Shown one piece after another: positions 1 through 7,600 of a stretch of DNA of 7,791 bases (position 1 is its first letter; each line of letters starts with the position of its first letter). The position numbers and the translations under genes were made by a program. The DNA comes from Methylothermaceae bacterium (lineage in GTDB: Bacteria > Pseudomonadota > Gammaproteobacteria > Methylococcales > Methylothermaceae). The stretch is taken from contig JALVSV010000015.1 in the NCBI GenBank assembly GCA_027024125.1, forward strand, positions 1-7,791. The letters are read 5' to 3'. Below the pieces are notes generated by a model. It ran no database searches and was not told the DNA's origin. It saw only the letters and a list, made by a program, of their open reading frames with translations.

Positions 1-530
1 AATCGCTGCTGGCCTTGACCTCCAGGCATCAGGAGATCCGTTATCTGCCAGCCACCCATCCTGCACTGCATCCGGGACAGACGGCACGAATCTGCCAGCG
101 GGGAAGTGATAAGACCCTCGGATGGTTGGGTATGCTTCACCCTTCCCTGGCCAAGGAACTGGACTTTGATTCCAATGTCTTTCTTTTCGAACTCGACCAG
201 GAAATTCTTACGAGCTGCGAAATTCCCAGGTTCAGGCCCATTTCGAACCAGCCTTTGGTGCGGCGTGATCTGGCGTTCGTGGTTCCCGAGGCGGTTCCGG
301 CCCAAGAATTGCTTGATCTGGTTGCCGGAACAATCGGCCAGCAATTGGTGGATCTGGTTCTGTTCGATGTCTACCGCGGTCAGGGTTTAAATGAAGGGGA
401 AAAAAGTCTGGCTTTGGGTTTGGTAATACAGGATCGCCAACGTACGTTGAGGGATAAGGAAGTCGATCGAATTATCGAAAAAGTGGTCGAAGCCTTGGAA
501 GATCGCTATGGGGCGAGGTTGAGAGGATAG
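1..530 (+). CDS. pheT: Phenylalanyl-tRNA synthetase beta subunit, C-terminal part (5' end outside window)
   Basis: This is the last 175 or so codons of PheT, the larger subunit of the cytoplasmic alpha2-beta2 enzyme that charges tRNA-Phe. The reading frame is already open at base 3 (codons tcg ctg ctg gcc), so the true start lies upstream of the window. The first part contains [13 protein letters not shown] and [12 protein letters not shown], which match the E. coli PheT stretch around THSALHPGQ and GVVHPEL. The last 95 or so residues form the FDX-ACB (anticodon-binding-like) domain, with [29 protein letters not shown] and RTL in the expected order, and the protein ends in [12 protein letters not shown] as the family usually does. 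The stop is TAG at 528-530. ihfA starts 2 bases later, so the two are almost certainly co-transcribed and probably translationally coupled. No frameshift or missing block is seen in the visible part. Confidence 0.97.
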   Translation, partial: SLLALTSRHQEIRYLPATHPALHPGQTARICQRGSDKTLGWLGMLHPSLAKELDFDSNVFLFELDQEILTSCEIPRFRPISNQPLVRRDLAFVVPEAVPAQELLDLVAGTIGQQLVDLVLFDVYRGQGLNEGEKSLALGLVIQDRQRTLRDKEVDRIIEKVVEALEDRYGARLRG

Positions 531-532
531 TC

Positions 533-859
533 ATGACGTTGACAAAAGCCGATATTGTGGAAAAGATTTTGGAAGATATAGGCCTCAATCGCAAGGACGC
601 CAAAGAGTTGGTGGATATGTTTTTCGAAGAGATAAAATCCAGCCTTGAGCAAGGCAATGAGGTCAAATTGTCGGGTTTTGGGAATTTTGACCTGCGGGAC
701 AAGAATGAGCGACCGGGTAGAAATCCTAAAACCGGCGAGGAGATTCCCGTAAGTGCTCGGCGAGTGGTCACATTCAAGGCAGGGCAAAAGCTCAAGAGCC
801 GCATCGAAGCCTATTCCAGAGATACAGAGGAACGGTCTGCGGTGCTGGAAAACGAATAG
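533..859 (+). CDS. ihfA: Integration host factor alpha subunit
   Basis: IHF-alpha pairs with IHF-beta to form a nucleoid protein that binds a specific site in the minor groove and bends DNA by about 160 degrees. It acts in recombination, replication and sigma-54 transcription. The 108-residue product matches E. coli IHF-alpha over nearly its whole length: [14 protein letters not shown] (21-34), [15 protein letters not shown] (44-58), [10 protein letters not shown] (61-70) and [16 protein letters not shown] (75-90). Pro65 in the beta-arm, which wedges between base pairs in the known structure, is present. The start ATG is supported by a Shine-Dalgarno AGAGG at 522-526, six bases upstream and inside the end of pheT. 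After residue 93 there is a polar acidic tail ([14 protein letters not shown]), about nine residues longer than the E. coli protein. The pheT-ihfA order is the usual gammaproteobacterial arrangement, and E. coli ihfA is partly transcribed from promoters inside this operon. Confidence 0.97.
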   Translation: MTLTKADIVEKILEDIGLNRKDAKELVDMFFEEIKSSLEQGNEVKLSGFGNFDLRDKNERPGRNPKTGEEIPVSARRVVTFKAGQKLKSRIEAYSRDTEERSAVLENE

Positions 860-874
860 AATTGCCATTATAAT
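846..874 (+). promoter_or_regulatory. Probable sigma-70 promoter of the tRNA-Pro gene
   Basis: A perfect -10 hexamer TATAAT lies at 869-874. A TGGAAA at 846-851 matches the -35 consensus TTGACA in four of six bases and is spaced by exactly 17 bases. Transcription would begin near 881, about six bases before the mature tRNA 5' end at 887. The -35 element lies inside the last codons of ihfA. The segment between the -10 and the tRNA (taattaacga-like) is not GC-rich, so a classic stringent-control discriminator is not evident. The call is from pattern only; read-through from ihfA could also feed the tRNA. Confidence 0.6.
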
Positions 875-886
875 TAACGATCAGTT

Positions 887-963
887 CGGGGCGTAGCGCA
901 GCCTGGTAGCGCACCACAATGGGGTTGTGGGGGTCGTGCGTTCGAATCGCACCGTCCCGACCA
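887..963 (+). tRNA. tRNA-Pro, anticodon GGG
   Basis: The 77-base gene folds into a complete cloverleaf with an encoded CCA (961-963). The acceptor stem pairs 887-893 (CGGGGCG) with 953-959 (CGTCCCG), including one G-U pair. The D stem is GCGC/GCGC, the anticodon stem CCACA/TGTGG, the variable loop five bases, and the T stem GTGCG/CGCAC with loop TTCGAAT. The anticodon GGG is at 921-923, preceded by T33 and followed by G37, as expected for a tRNA-Pro that is m1G37-modified. The C1-G72 first pair with discriminator A73 is the bacterial tRNA-Pro identity pattern. It decodes CCC and CCU codons. It lies 27 bases after ihfA on the same strand. Confidence 0.97.
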
Positions 964-970
964 AGTTATA

Positions 971-1005
971 AAAAGCCTTGCCGCCTAAGCCGGTAGGGTT
1001 TTTTT
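971..1005. terminator. Bidirectional rho-independent terminator between tRNA-Pro and the convergent gene
   Basis: The hairpin has arms GCCTTGCCG (975-983) and CGGTAGGGT (991-999) with a seven-base loop. Pairing is continuous with three G-U pairs on the plus strand. It is followed on the plus strand by a run of seven T (999-1005) and preceded by a run of A (970-974). Read on the minus strand, the same hairpin is therefore followed by CTTTTTATAA. It lies 8 bases after the tRNA and 24 bases after the stop of the minus-strand gene, so it can end both transcripts. Confidence 0.8.
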
Positions 1006-1028
1006 GTGACCCAGGATCAAAATCGTAC

Positions 1029-2168
1029 CTACCAGCGGTAAAGTGGGCATTGATCAATCCGCTTTGTTATCAAGCTGTGCATACGCTGATAACCTGCCCC
1101 ACTGATTCCCCCGAATCTTTTTTCAAATTGCAGTTTTCCCAAATGGTCAGGCATGTCCCTGACATAGGGCATGAAGAAGTTTTCGTCGTTTACCATGGCC
1201 ATGTATTTTTGTAGTAAGCGGGCTTTGGTATCCTTGGCGGTTGCCATTTTGCCAAATCGAGCACCCGCCATATCTGCAACCAAATCACTGAAACTAAATC
1301 CGCTTCCTTTCTTAATATCTGAAAGTTCCTTATACACGCCCATAGATGCAGCGAATTCTTCATTGGTTGAGGCGGCAATAGCAGCTGATGCTGCGAAATG
1401 TTGTGCCAGATCATGACGACCCTGTAGCTTCAAAGAGGTGAATTGAATCGGATAAATGCGATCCAGATTAAACATATGGCCAGGATCCTTGTGATTGACA
1501 TAGGCTGCGAGGATTTGGAGCAGCGCCTGGTTTTCGTCCGGGGCTGTATCCGCAGTGGAACGTCGATAGGCCAAGCGAAACAAAGGTCGTAATAATGAAA
1601 TAATCGAGTTCGATGTGCGTGGTTGATGACTCCACTGACTGACGGAGCGGTAATAAACTGCCAGCCTCGGCTTTGAAGCCAGTAGGGCGTTGAGTGGGAT
1701 TAGTTGACCTGCCGCAGGTTGTTTGGTGATAGAAGTGACTGCATGAGGGGTAGGAGCAAGGATCTTGAGAGACGGGGTTGGGACCCAGTTGAGTAACCAG
1801 TCAAGTAGGTTGCCAGAAAGAGGGATCTGGCCTATCTTGGCCTGAGTCAGACGAAGCGTTTCATTTTCGACCACGGACTGGAGCTTCATATTCAAATAAG
1901 GGTTGGGAAGGGAGGTGGTTAGGGTGATGGTGATATCCATACGCCCCTTGCTCTGTGATTCCACTTCGACGGCTACAGGAATCGAGGCTCCGGAAAACAA
2001 CCTGGTTATCTGCCTTTCTATTTGTGTTTCCCGGAAGATCACTTCCTGGCTATTAGCATGGGTTTTATGTTGTGGTAGGACCGCAGGTTGAGCTGAAAAT
2101 AAGGACCATATGAGTCCGAGTAGGGCAATCACTAGGAGGCTGAAGGCAAATCCCAGGAATCTAATCAT
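1029..2168 (-). CDS. Membrane-anchored conserved-looking protein of unknown function
   Basis: I do not recognise a named family for this 379-residue protein. Residues 3-25 form one hydrophobic segment (LLVIALLGLIWSLF at the core) after a short basic N-terminus. This predicts a signal anchor or signal peptide with the rest in the periplasm. Residues 45-130 look like a beta-rich domain with alternating hydrophobics, including LRLTQAKIGQIPL (105-117). A Pro/Thr-rich stretch follows (128-152). The C-terminal half is helical and Ala-rich, with a striking set of residues: RHDLAQHF (251-258), MGVYKELSD (276-284), GSGFSFSDLVADMAG (288-302) and RFG (304-306). This order (H-HF, then KE..D, then S..D...D..G) resembles the pattern in YfiM-like/DUF2279 and VanZ-like proteins, but here without their membrane helices; that link is my inference. 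The stop is TAG at 1029-1031. The Shine-Dalgarno before the ATG at 2168 is weak. It is divergent from the tetR-type gene, with no other gene in its transcription unit. Confidence 0.85.
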   Translation of the reverse strand: MIRFLGFAFSLLVIALLGLIWSLFSAQPAVLPQHKTHANSQEVIFRETQIERQITRLFSGASIPVAVEVESQSKGRMDITITLTTSLPNPYLNMKLQSVVENETLRLTQAKIGQIPLSGNLLDWLLNWVPTPSLKILAPTPHAVTSITKQPAAGQLIPLNALLASKPRLAVYYRSVSQWSHQPRTSNSIISLLRPLFRLAYRRSTADTAPDENQALLQILAAYVNHKDPGHMFNLDRIYPIQFTSLKLQGRHDLAQHFAASAAIAASTNEEFAASMGVYKELSDIKKGSGFSFSDLVADMAGARFGKMATAKDTKARLLQKYMAMVNDENFFMPYVRDMPDHLGKLQFEKRFGGISGAGYQRMHSLITKRIDQCPLYRW

Positions 2169-2212
2169 GATTTTGTCTTAAGGCTAAATCGAGCGAACAT
2201 TCAATCTAACCC

Positions 2213-2241
2213 TTACTTATGTATCTTAAAGGTAATAAAAT
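2213..2241 (+). promoter_or_regulatory. Possible promoter of the TetR-family gene
   Basis: A TAAAAT at 2236-2241 matches the -10 consensus in five of six bases. The TTACTT at 2213-2218, 17 bases upstream, is only a poor -35. Start of transcription would be near 2248, giving a leader of roughly 33 bases. The whole 2169-2280 gap is AT-rich and must hold promoters for both divergent genes. I could not find a convincing minus-strand promoter, nor a clear long inverted repeat that would mark a TetR operator. Confidence 0.3.
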
Positions 2242-2280
2242 AGAAGAGATCTTTATCATGGAAGTCTAAAAAACTACAAA

Positions 2281-2877
2281 ATGGTTACGAATTCACCCCA
2301 GGTCAATGGGAAAAAGGAGCCCAAGGAAGAAATCCTAAAGGCAGCCTTGGAGCTGTTCACAGAGAAAGGATATTGCAATACATCCATTGCGGACATCAGA
2401 CAGGAGGCCAATGTCAGCACAGGTACGATTTATCATTATTTCAAAAATAAAGAAGCAATAGCCGATGCTTTGTTCGAGGATATATTGCAAAGCCTGAATG
2501 ACTCGATCAAGGAGATCAAGCGTAAGAATAAAAATGCCTTTGAACAATTGCGGGCCATCGTTGAGCTTTTTTTCACCTTGACAGAAGATGCCCCGGATGT
2601 CATTCGTTTTATCATCACCATACGACATCAGGAGTTTTTACCGTCCCGTCCCCCTTTGTCCCTGACTCAACCATTTCAATCGCTAACCCAAATCATGCAG
2701 GAAGGCGTGAATAAAGGCGAGATCAGGCAAATCGATCCAGTTGTGGCGAGTGCCTGCTTCTATGGCACCATGACCCGGATGTGCCAATTGCGTTTAGAAG
2801 GCGTTTTGCAGAAACAGCTTGATTGGTATTTACTTGATACCTGGACAGTCATTTGGCGTGCATTGGCGCCTGGATGA
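2281..2877 (+). CDS. TetR/AcrR-family transcriptional regulator
   Basis: This 198-residue protein has the length and layout of a TetR-family dimeric repressor. The N-terminal DNA-binding domain spans about residues 14-61: helix 1 is EEILKAALELFTEKGY (16-31), followed by the helix-turn-helix TSIADIRQEANVSTGTIYHY (34-53) and FKNKEAIADALF (54-65). The spacing GTIYHYFKNKE is the family signature. Residues 70-198 are the divergent ligand-binding and dimerisation part, so the ligand cannot be predicted; it ends in WTVIWRALAPG. The ATG at 2281 has only a weak upstream GGAAG, 16 bases away, so translation may be poor or the start slightly different, although a start here gives a normal-length N-terminus. 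Members of this family often regulate the divergent neighbour, here the unknown membrane protein, and themselves. One sampled 60-base row (2341-2400) is 47 percent GC, lower than gltB. Confidence 0.93.
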   Translation: MVTNSPQVNGKKEPKEEILKAALELFTEKGYCNTSIADIRQEANVSTGTIYHYFKNKEAIADALFEDILQSLNDSIKEIKRKNKNAFEQLRAIVELFFTLTEDAPDVIRFIITIRHQEFLPSRPPLSLTQPFQSLTQIMQEGVNKGEIRQIDPVVASACFYGTMTRMCQLRLEGVLQKQLDWYLLDTWTVIWRALAPG

Positions 2878-2994
2878 CATAGCTGCCATGTTTTCAGGAC
2901 TACTTCCAGTACCCACGTCCTTTAAAGGGGTTACTTCTGTCCCTGTGTTCTGGCAAAAGGTAAAACTGGTATGGTCTAAGATGCAATGCGGTCA

Positions 2995-3043
2995 CCGCAG
3001 CAACGCCAGCTAAAAGACTGGTTTTTGGCTGGCGCCACTGCGG
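2995..3043 (+). repeat. 49-base hairpin in the convergent region after the TetR gene
   Basis: Two 22-base arms surround a five-base loop (ACTGG, 3017-3021). The pairs are CCGCAG with CTGCGG, then a symmetric three-by-three internal loop (CAA opposite CCA), then CGCCAGC with GCTGGCG, then TAAAAG with TTTTTG. The last block contains two G-T pairs that form only in plus-strand RNA; on the minus strand they become A-C mismatches. No T-run follows the full hairpin on either strand. An alternative short plus-strand hairpin, CCAG (3006-3009) with CTGG (3018-3021) followed by five T, could act as a weak terminator for tetR. The structure lies 118 bases after the tetR stop and 41 bases beyond the gltD stop. 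Confidence 0.55.
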
Positions 3044-3054
3044 ATATAGGCTCG

Positions 3055-3081
3055 CACTTATGATCGGTGCGGTGGTAAGTG
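3055..3081. repeat. Short inverted repeat right after the gltD stop
   Basis: CACTTA (3055-3060) and TAAGTG (3076-3081) are perfect inverted copies separated by 15 bases, starting 2 bases beyond the gltD stop codon on the minus strand. The stem is only six base pairs and there is no following T-run, so it is not a standard terminator. It could protect the 3' end of the mRNA or be chance. Confidence 0.25.
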
Positions 3082-3083
3082 GT

Positions 3084-4523
3084 CTACGGCAGTTCTGAAT
3101 AACCCATCAGGTATTCATCAACCGAACGGGCAGCCTGTCGTCCTTCTCTGATGGCCCAGACGACCAGGGATTGTCCACGGCGCATATCGCCTGCCGCAAA
3201 GACCTTGTCGATGGAAGTCCGGTAATTTTGTGTGTCGGCCTTTACGTTACCACGTGGATCCAGATCGATATCCAGTTCTTTCAACATTCCCTCATGGACA
3301 GGATGAACAAATCCCATGGCAAGGAAAACCAGATCGGCATCCAGGGTGAATTCGCTTCCCGGGACCTCGGACATTTGCCAACGACCATTTTCGTCCCGTT
3401 GCCATTCCACTTTGACACAATTGACCTTAGTGACGCGGCCATCCTTCCCTTCGAAGGACTTGGTGTTGACGCTGAACATCCTTTCCGCCCCTTCTTCATG
3501 GGAAGAGGAGGTTCGAAGTTTGTTTGGCCAGTAGGGCCAGCTCAATAACTTGTCTTCCTTTTCCGGTGGTTTGGGCAGGATCTCCAGTTGTACCACTGAG
3601 GTGGCTCCTTGACGAATGGAGGTTCCGATACAGTCGGAGCCCGTGTCACCTCCGCCAATGACCACCACTTTCTTGCCAGTGGCAACAATACTCTTTTCGT
3701 CTGGAATCTCGTCACCTGCCACCCGGCGATTCTGCTGTGGCAGGAATTCCATGGCGAAATGAATTCCTTTCAGTTCCCTGCCTGGAACATCGATATCCCT
3801 TGGTTTTTCAGATCCTCCTGTGAGAACGATGGCGTCGTAGTCGTCCAGCAGCTGGTTGACTGAAAGATCCACCCCGATATGGGTATTGGGTCGGAAGACG
3901 ACTCCTTCGGCCCGCATTTGTGACATACGCCGGTCGATCAGGCGCTTTTCCATCTTGAAATCGGGAATCCCATAGCGAAGCAGCCCACCAATGCGGTCAT
4001 TCTTCTCGAACAGGACCACGTGATGTCCGGCCCTGGCCAGTTGTTGGGAGCAAGCCAAACCGGCAGGTCCGGATCCCACCACCGCAACCTTTTTACCGGT
4101 GCGTGCGTCTGGAATCTCCGGCATGATCCAGCCTTCTTCCCAGGCACGATCAACAATGCTGCACTCGATGGTTTTGATGGTGACTGGATTATCGTCCAGA
4201 TTCAGGGTGCAGGCGGCCTCACAGGGAGCAGGGCAAACTCGTCCGGTGAATTCGGGGAAGTTGTTGGTGCGGTGCAACTCCCGGATGGCCTCTTGCCATT
4301 TATCACGGTATACCAAGTCATTCCAATCTGGGATCAGGTTGTTGACCGGACAGCCGTTGTGGCAATAGGGAATTCCACAATCCATGCACCTTGCACCCTG
4401 TTCCGCCACTTCGTTGGCAGGCAGGGGGATGACGAATTCCCGGTAGTGCTGAACCCGATCGGAGACGGGAGCATAGCCTCGGTCGCGGCGCTGGATTTCC
4501 AGAAAACCGGTGGGTTTGCCCAT
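3084..4523 (-). CDS. gltD: Glutamate synthase [NADPH] small (beta) subunit
   Basis: GltD takes electrons from NADPH through FAD and passes them via iron-sulfur clusters to GltB, which makes glutamate from 2-oxoglutarate and glutamine-derived ammonia. The 479-residue product is full length (E. coli GltD is about 472). The N-terminal Fe-S domain has C46, C49, C54 and C58 in [13 protein letters not shown], and C97, C101 and C105 in CPAPCEAAC. The FAD-binding Rossmann motif is [13 protein letters not shown] (146-158), followed by [13 protein letters not shown] (179-191). The NADPH-binding motif is [13 protein letters not shown] (286-298). The C-terminal FAD contact is [18 protein letters not shown] (441-458). 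The ATG at 4523 has a good Shine-Dalgarno, AAGAGG on the minus strand (complement of 4531-4536), seven bases upstream. It lies 88 bases after gltB on the same strand, without a clear promoter of its own. The stop is TAG at 3084-3086. Confidence 0.98.
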   Translation of the reverse strand: MGKPTGFLEIQRRDRGYAPVSDRVQHYREFVIPLPANEVAEQGARCMDCGIPYCHNGCPVNNLIPDWNDLVYRDKWQEAIRELHRTNNFPEFTGRVCPAPCEAACTLNLDDNPVTIKTIECSIVDRAWEEGWIMPEIPDARTGKKVAVVGSGPAGLACSQQLARAGHHVVLFEKNDRIGGLLRYGIPDFKMEKRLIDRRMSQMRAEGVVFRPNTHIGVDLSVNQLLDDYDAIVLTGGSEKPRDIDVPGRELKGIHFAMEFLPQQNRRVAGDEIPDEKSIVATGKKVVVIGGGDTGSDCIGTSIRQGATSVVQLEILPKPPEKEDKLLSWPYWPNKLRTSSSHEEGAERMFSVNTKSFEGKDGRVTKVNCVKVEWQRDENGRWQMSEVPGSEFTLDADLVFLAMGFVHPVHEGMLKELDIDLDPRGNVKADTQNYRTSIDKVFAAGDMRRGQSLVVWAIREGRQAARSVDEYLMGYSELP

Positions 4524-4574
4524 GAAATTACCTCTTCGATTCTTCCAAAACGTTACGTATCAGTATCAGGAACC

Positions 4575-4602
4575 GGGTGGAACCAAAAAATTGGGTCCAC
4601 CC
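4575..4602 (-). promoter_or_regulatory. Intercistronic hairpin between gltB and gltD
   Basis: Ten-base arms at 4575-4584 (GGGTGGAACC) and 4593-4602 (GGGTCCACCC) pair with one A-G mismatch around an eight-base A/T loop (4585-4592). On the gltBD mRNA the hairpin begins nine bases after the gltB stop codon and ends 51 bases before the gltD ATG. The sequence after it on the minus strand (CGGTTCCTGATAC) has no T-run, so it is not a rho-independent terminator. A role in mRNA stability, processing or setting the ratio of the two subunits is inferred. Confidence 0.6.
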
Positions 4603-4611
4603 CCTGTGAAT

Positions 4612-7600
4612 TTATGCCGTCATCTGCATCTGGGCCTGTTGCCGTTCGGCCTGCAACTGTCCTAAAGCACGACGATAGTCGATGGGCATCACCTTGACGA
4701 ACATGCCCCGGTAATGGCTCCATTTCTCCAGGATTTCCCGGGCACGCTGGCTGTCGGTGTAGTGCAGATGAGTCTGAATGAGGGCATGCAGCCTTTGCTC
4801 ATCGAACCGGGTCATGTCATGGGCGACCTTCACCCAACCATGGGTTTCCAAATCTCCCCCCTGATGGTCCAAAGTCTCAAGGGCCAGATCTTCATCCAGG
4901 ACGGGTTCCAGTTCTACCATAGCCTGGTTGCAACGTTGATCGAAAGTGCCCTGTTCATCGAGGACGTAGGCGATACCCCCCGACATTCCGGCGGCGAAGT
5001 TGCGTCCGGTTTCCCCCAGGACCACCACGATTCCACCGGTCATATATTCGCAACCGTGATCACCCACACCTTCGACTACGGCGATAGCACCGGAATTGCG
5101 GACCGCAAAGCGTTCACCGGCAATGCCCCGGAAGTAGCATTCTCCTGAGATGGCGCCGTACAGTACCGTATTGCCGACGATGATGTTTTCCTCGGCAACG
5201 ATAGGGGTTTCCTTGGGGGGATAGATGACGATCCGGCCACCCGACAATCCTTTGCCCACATAGTCGTTGCCTTCGCCGTCCAGTTCCAAAGTCACACCTT
5301 TGGCCAGCCAGGCACCAAAACTCTGCCCGGCAGTGCCTTTCAGTTTGATGTGAATGGTATCGTCCGGCAGTCCCTCGTGTCCATGATGTTTAGCCACTTT
5401 ACCCGAGAGCATGGCGCCCACAGAACGGTCGGTATTGCAGACCGGCATGTCGATTTTGACTGCCTGCCTGGATTCGATGGCTGGTTGAGCGGCTTCAATC
5501 AGCTTGTTGTCCAGCGCCTTATGAATCTCGTGTGGTTGAGCTTCACAGTTGAAGATGGCCACATCCGGGCCAGCTTCCGGCTTGGCCAGGATCTTGGAAA
5601 AGTCCAGACCCTTGGCCTTCCAGTGGCCGATGGCGTCGGTCATGTCGAGACGATCGGACTGGCCGATCATTTCGTCGAGGGTCCGGTAGCCCAGTTGGGC
5701 CATGATCTGACGGACCTCTTCAGCCACAAAGAAGAAATAATTGACCACATATTCCGGCTTGCCCAAGAACTTCTTGCGCAGTACCGGATCCTGTGTCGCC
5801 ACCCCGACAGGACAGGTATTGAGATGACACTTACGCATCATGATGCAACCTGAGACGATCAGGGGCGCTGTGGCAAAACCAAATTCATCGGCACCCAGAA
5901 GGGCTCCGATCACGACATCACGTCCGGTTCTCAGCCCCCCATCCACCTGAACGCAGATGCGCCCGCGCAATCTGTTGAGCACCAGGGTCTGATGTGTTTC
6001 TGCCAGACCGACTTCCCAAGGGAGTCCGGCATGTTTGATGGAAGTCAAGGGAGAGGCTCCGGTGCCGCCATCATAGCCGGAAATGGTCACGTGATCGGCA
6101 TGGGCCTTGGCGACCCCCGCCGCCACGGTGCCGACACCCACTTCCGACACCAGCTTGACGCTGATGCGGGCCTCGGGGTTGACGCACTTGAGGTCGTAGA
6201 TCAGTTGTTTCAGATCCTCGATGGAATAGATGTCGTGATGCGGTGGTGGGGAGATCAGGCCCACACCGGGGGTGGAATGACGCACCTTGGCGATGATCTG
6301 GTCCACCTTGTGACCGGGCAATTGCCCCCCTTCACCGGGCTTGGCGCCTTGGGCGATCTTGATCTGAATGTCGTCGGCATTGACCAGGTACTCGGTGGTG
6401 ACCCCAAAACGACCGGATGCCACCTGTTTGATGGCAGATCGCATGGAATCGCCGTTTTCCAGTGGCTTGAACCGCTCAGGCAATTCCCCCCCTTCTCCAG
6501 TATTGGACTTGCCGCCGATACGGTTCATAGCCACTGCCAAGGTGGTGTGTGCCTCCCAGGAAATGGAACCGAACGACATGGCGCCGGTAGCAAAGCGCTT
6601 GACGATTTCGCTGGCAGGCTCTACTTCTTCCAGGGGAACCGGGTCTCGGTCGTATTTGAACCGCATCAATCCGCGCAGAGTGAAGGTTTTTTCGCTCTGT
6701 TCGTTGATCAGGCGGGCGAATTCGTCAAAGGTCTCGCGGGTATTGCTGCGGGTTGCATGCTGCAACTTGGCGATAGAGTCGGGGGTCCAGGCATGGGTCT
6801 CTCCCCGAAGCCGGTAGGCGAACTCGCCACCCACATCCAGGGATTCCCGCAGTTCCAGGAAATCACCGAAGGCCTGTTTGTGGCGCTGCAACGCCTCGGT
6901 GGCGATTTCAGTCAGGCCAGCCCCTTCGGTGGTGCTCAGGGTGCCGGCAAAATACTTGTCGAGGAAATCCTGATTCAACCCCAGAGTGTTGAAGATCTGG
7001 GCCCCACAATAGGACTGATAGGTCGATATCCCCATCTTCGACATGACCTTGAGGATGCCCTTGTCCACGGCCTTGATGTAACGTTGGTGCGCTTCTTGTT
7101 CGCTGATGGGTTCGGGTAACCGGTGACGCAGATGGGAAATCGTATCGAACGCCAGATAAGGATTGATGGCTTCAGCGCCATAGCCTGCCAGGACGCAAAA
7201 ATGATGGACCTCCCGCGCTTCCCCCGTTTCCACCACCAGTCCGGTTTCGGTGCGCAGCCCTTTGTGGATCAGGTGATGATGTACTGCAGATGTAGCGAGT
7301 AGGGCTGGGATGGGAACATGTCTCGTATCCACGTCACGATCGGATAGGATCAGAATATTGTTTCCGTCCAGAACCGCCTTTTCAGCCTGCTCACAGAGCT
7401 TTTCCAAGGCAGTTTCCATACCGGCAACACCCTGATCGACCGGATAGCAGAAGCTCAAAGTGGCAGTCCGGAAGGCCCCGTGGGTTCGGGACTCGATGTA
7501 GCGGATCTTTTCCAGATCGGTATTGCTGAGGATGGGTTGATGGGCCTCCAAACGCATGTGGCTGTCACCCTGGGCCATGCTTAGCAGATTAGGGCGGGGA

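Noticed and set aside
887..1028. Attachment site or integrated element at the tRNA-Pro 3' end
   Set aside because: No integrase gene and no repeated copy of the tRNA 3' end was noticed in the window.
2245..2252. AGATCT palindrome in the divergent gap as a TetR operator core
   Set aside because: Only six bases are symmetric and the flanks do not extend the dyad, so it is too short to call an operator.
2258..2269. A three-codon upstream frame (ATG GAA GTC TAA) in the tetR leader
   Set aside because: It has no clear ribosome binding site and such tiny frames are common by chance in an AT-rich leader.
2819..3013. A 64-codon plus-strand frame overlapping the tetR end
   Set aside because: It overlaps the conserved C-terminus of the TetR protein in another frame and ends inside the hairpin at 2995-3043; no family resemblance.
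2986..3063. A short frame of about 25 codons through the 49-base hairpin, considered as a small protein or transposase remnant
   Set aside because: The start lacks a Shine-Dalgarno, the product matches nothing I know, and no terminal inverted repeats or target duplication are visible.
4020..4697. A 225-codon plus-strand open frame opposite the gltD start and gltB end
   Set aside because: It is antisense to clearly coding gltD and has no plausible domain or ribosome binding site.
5992..7119. A 375-codon plus-strand open frame opposite gltB
   Set aside because: It lies wholly antisense to a well-matched gltB domain, has no recognisable motif, and is explained by the GC-rich codon pattern of gltB. 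Other shorter plus-strand frames opposite gltB and gltD are rejected for the same reason.
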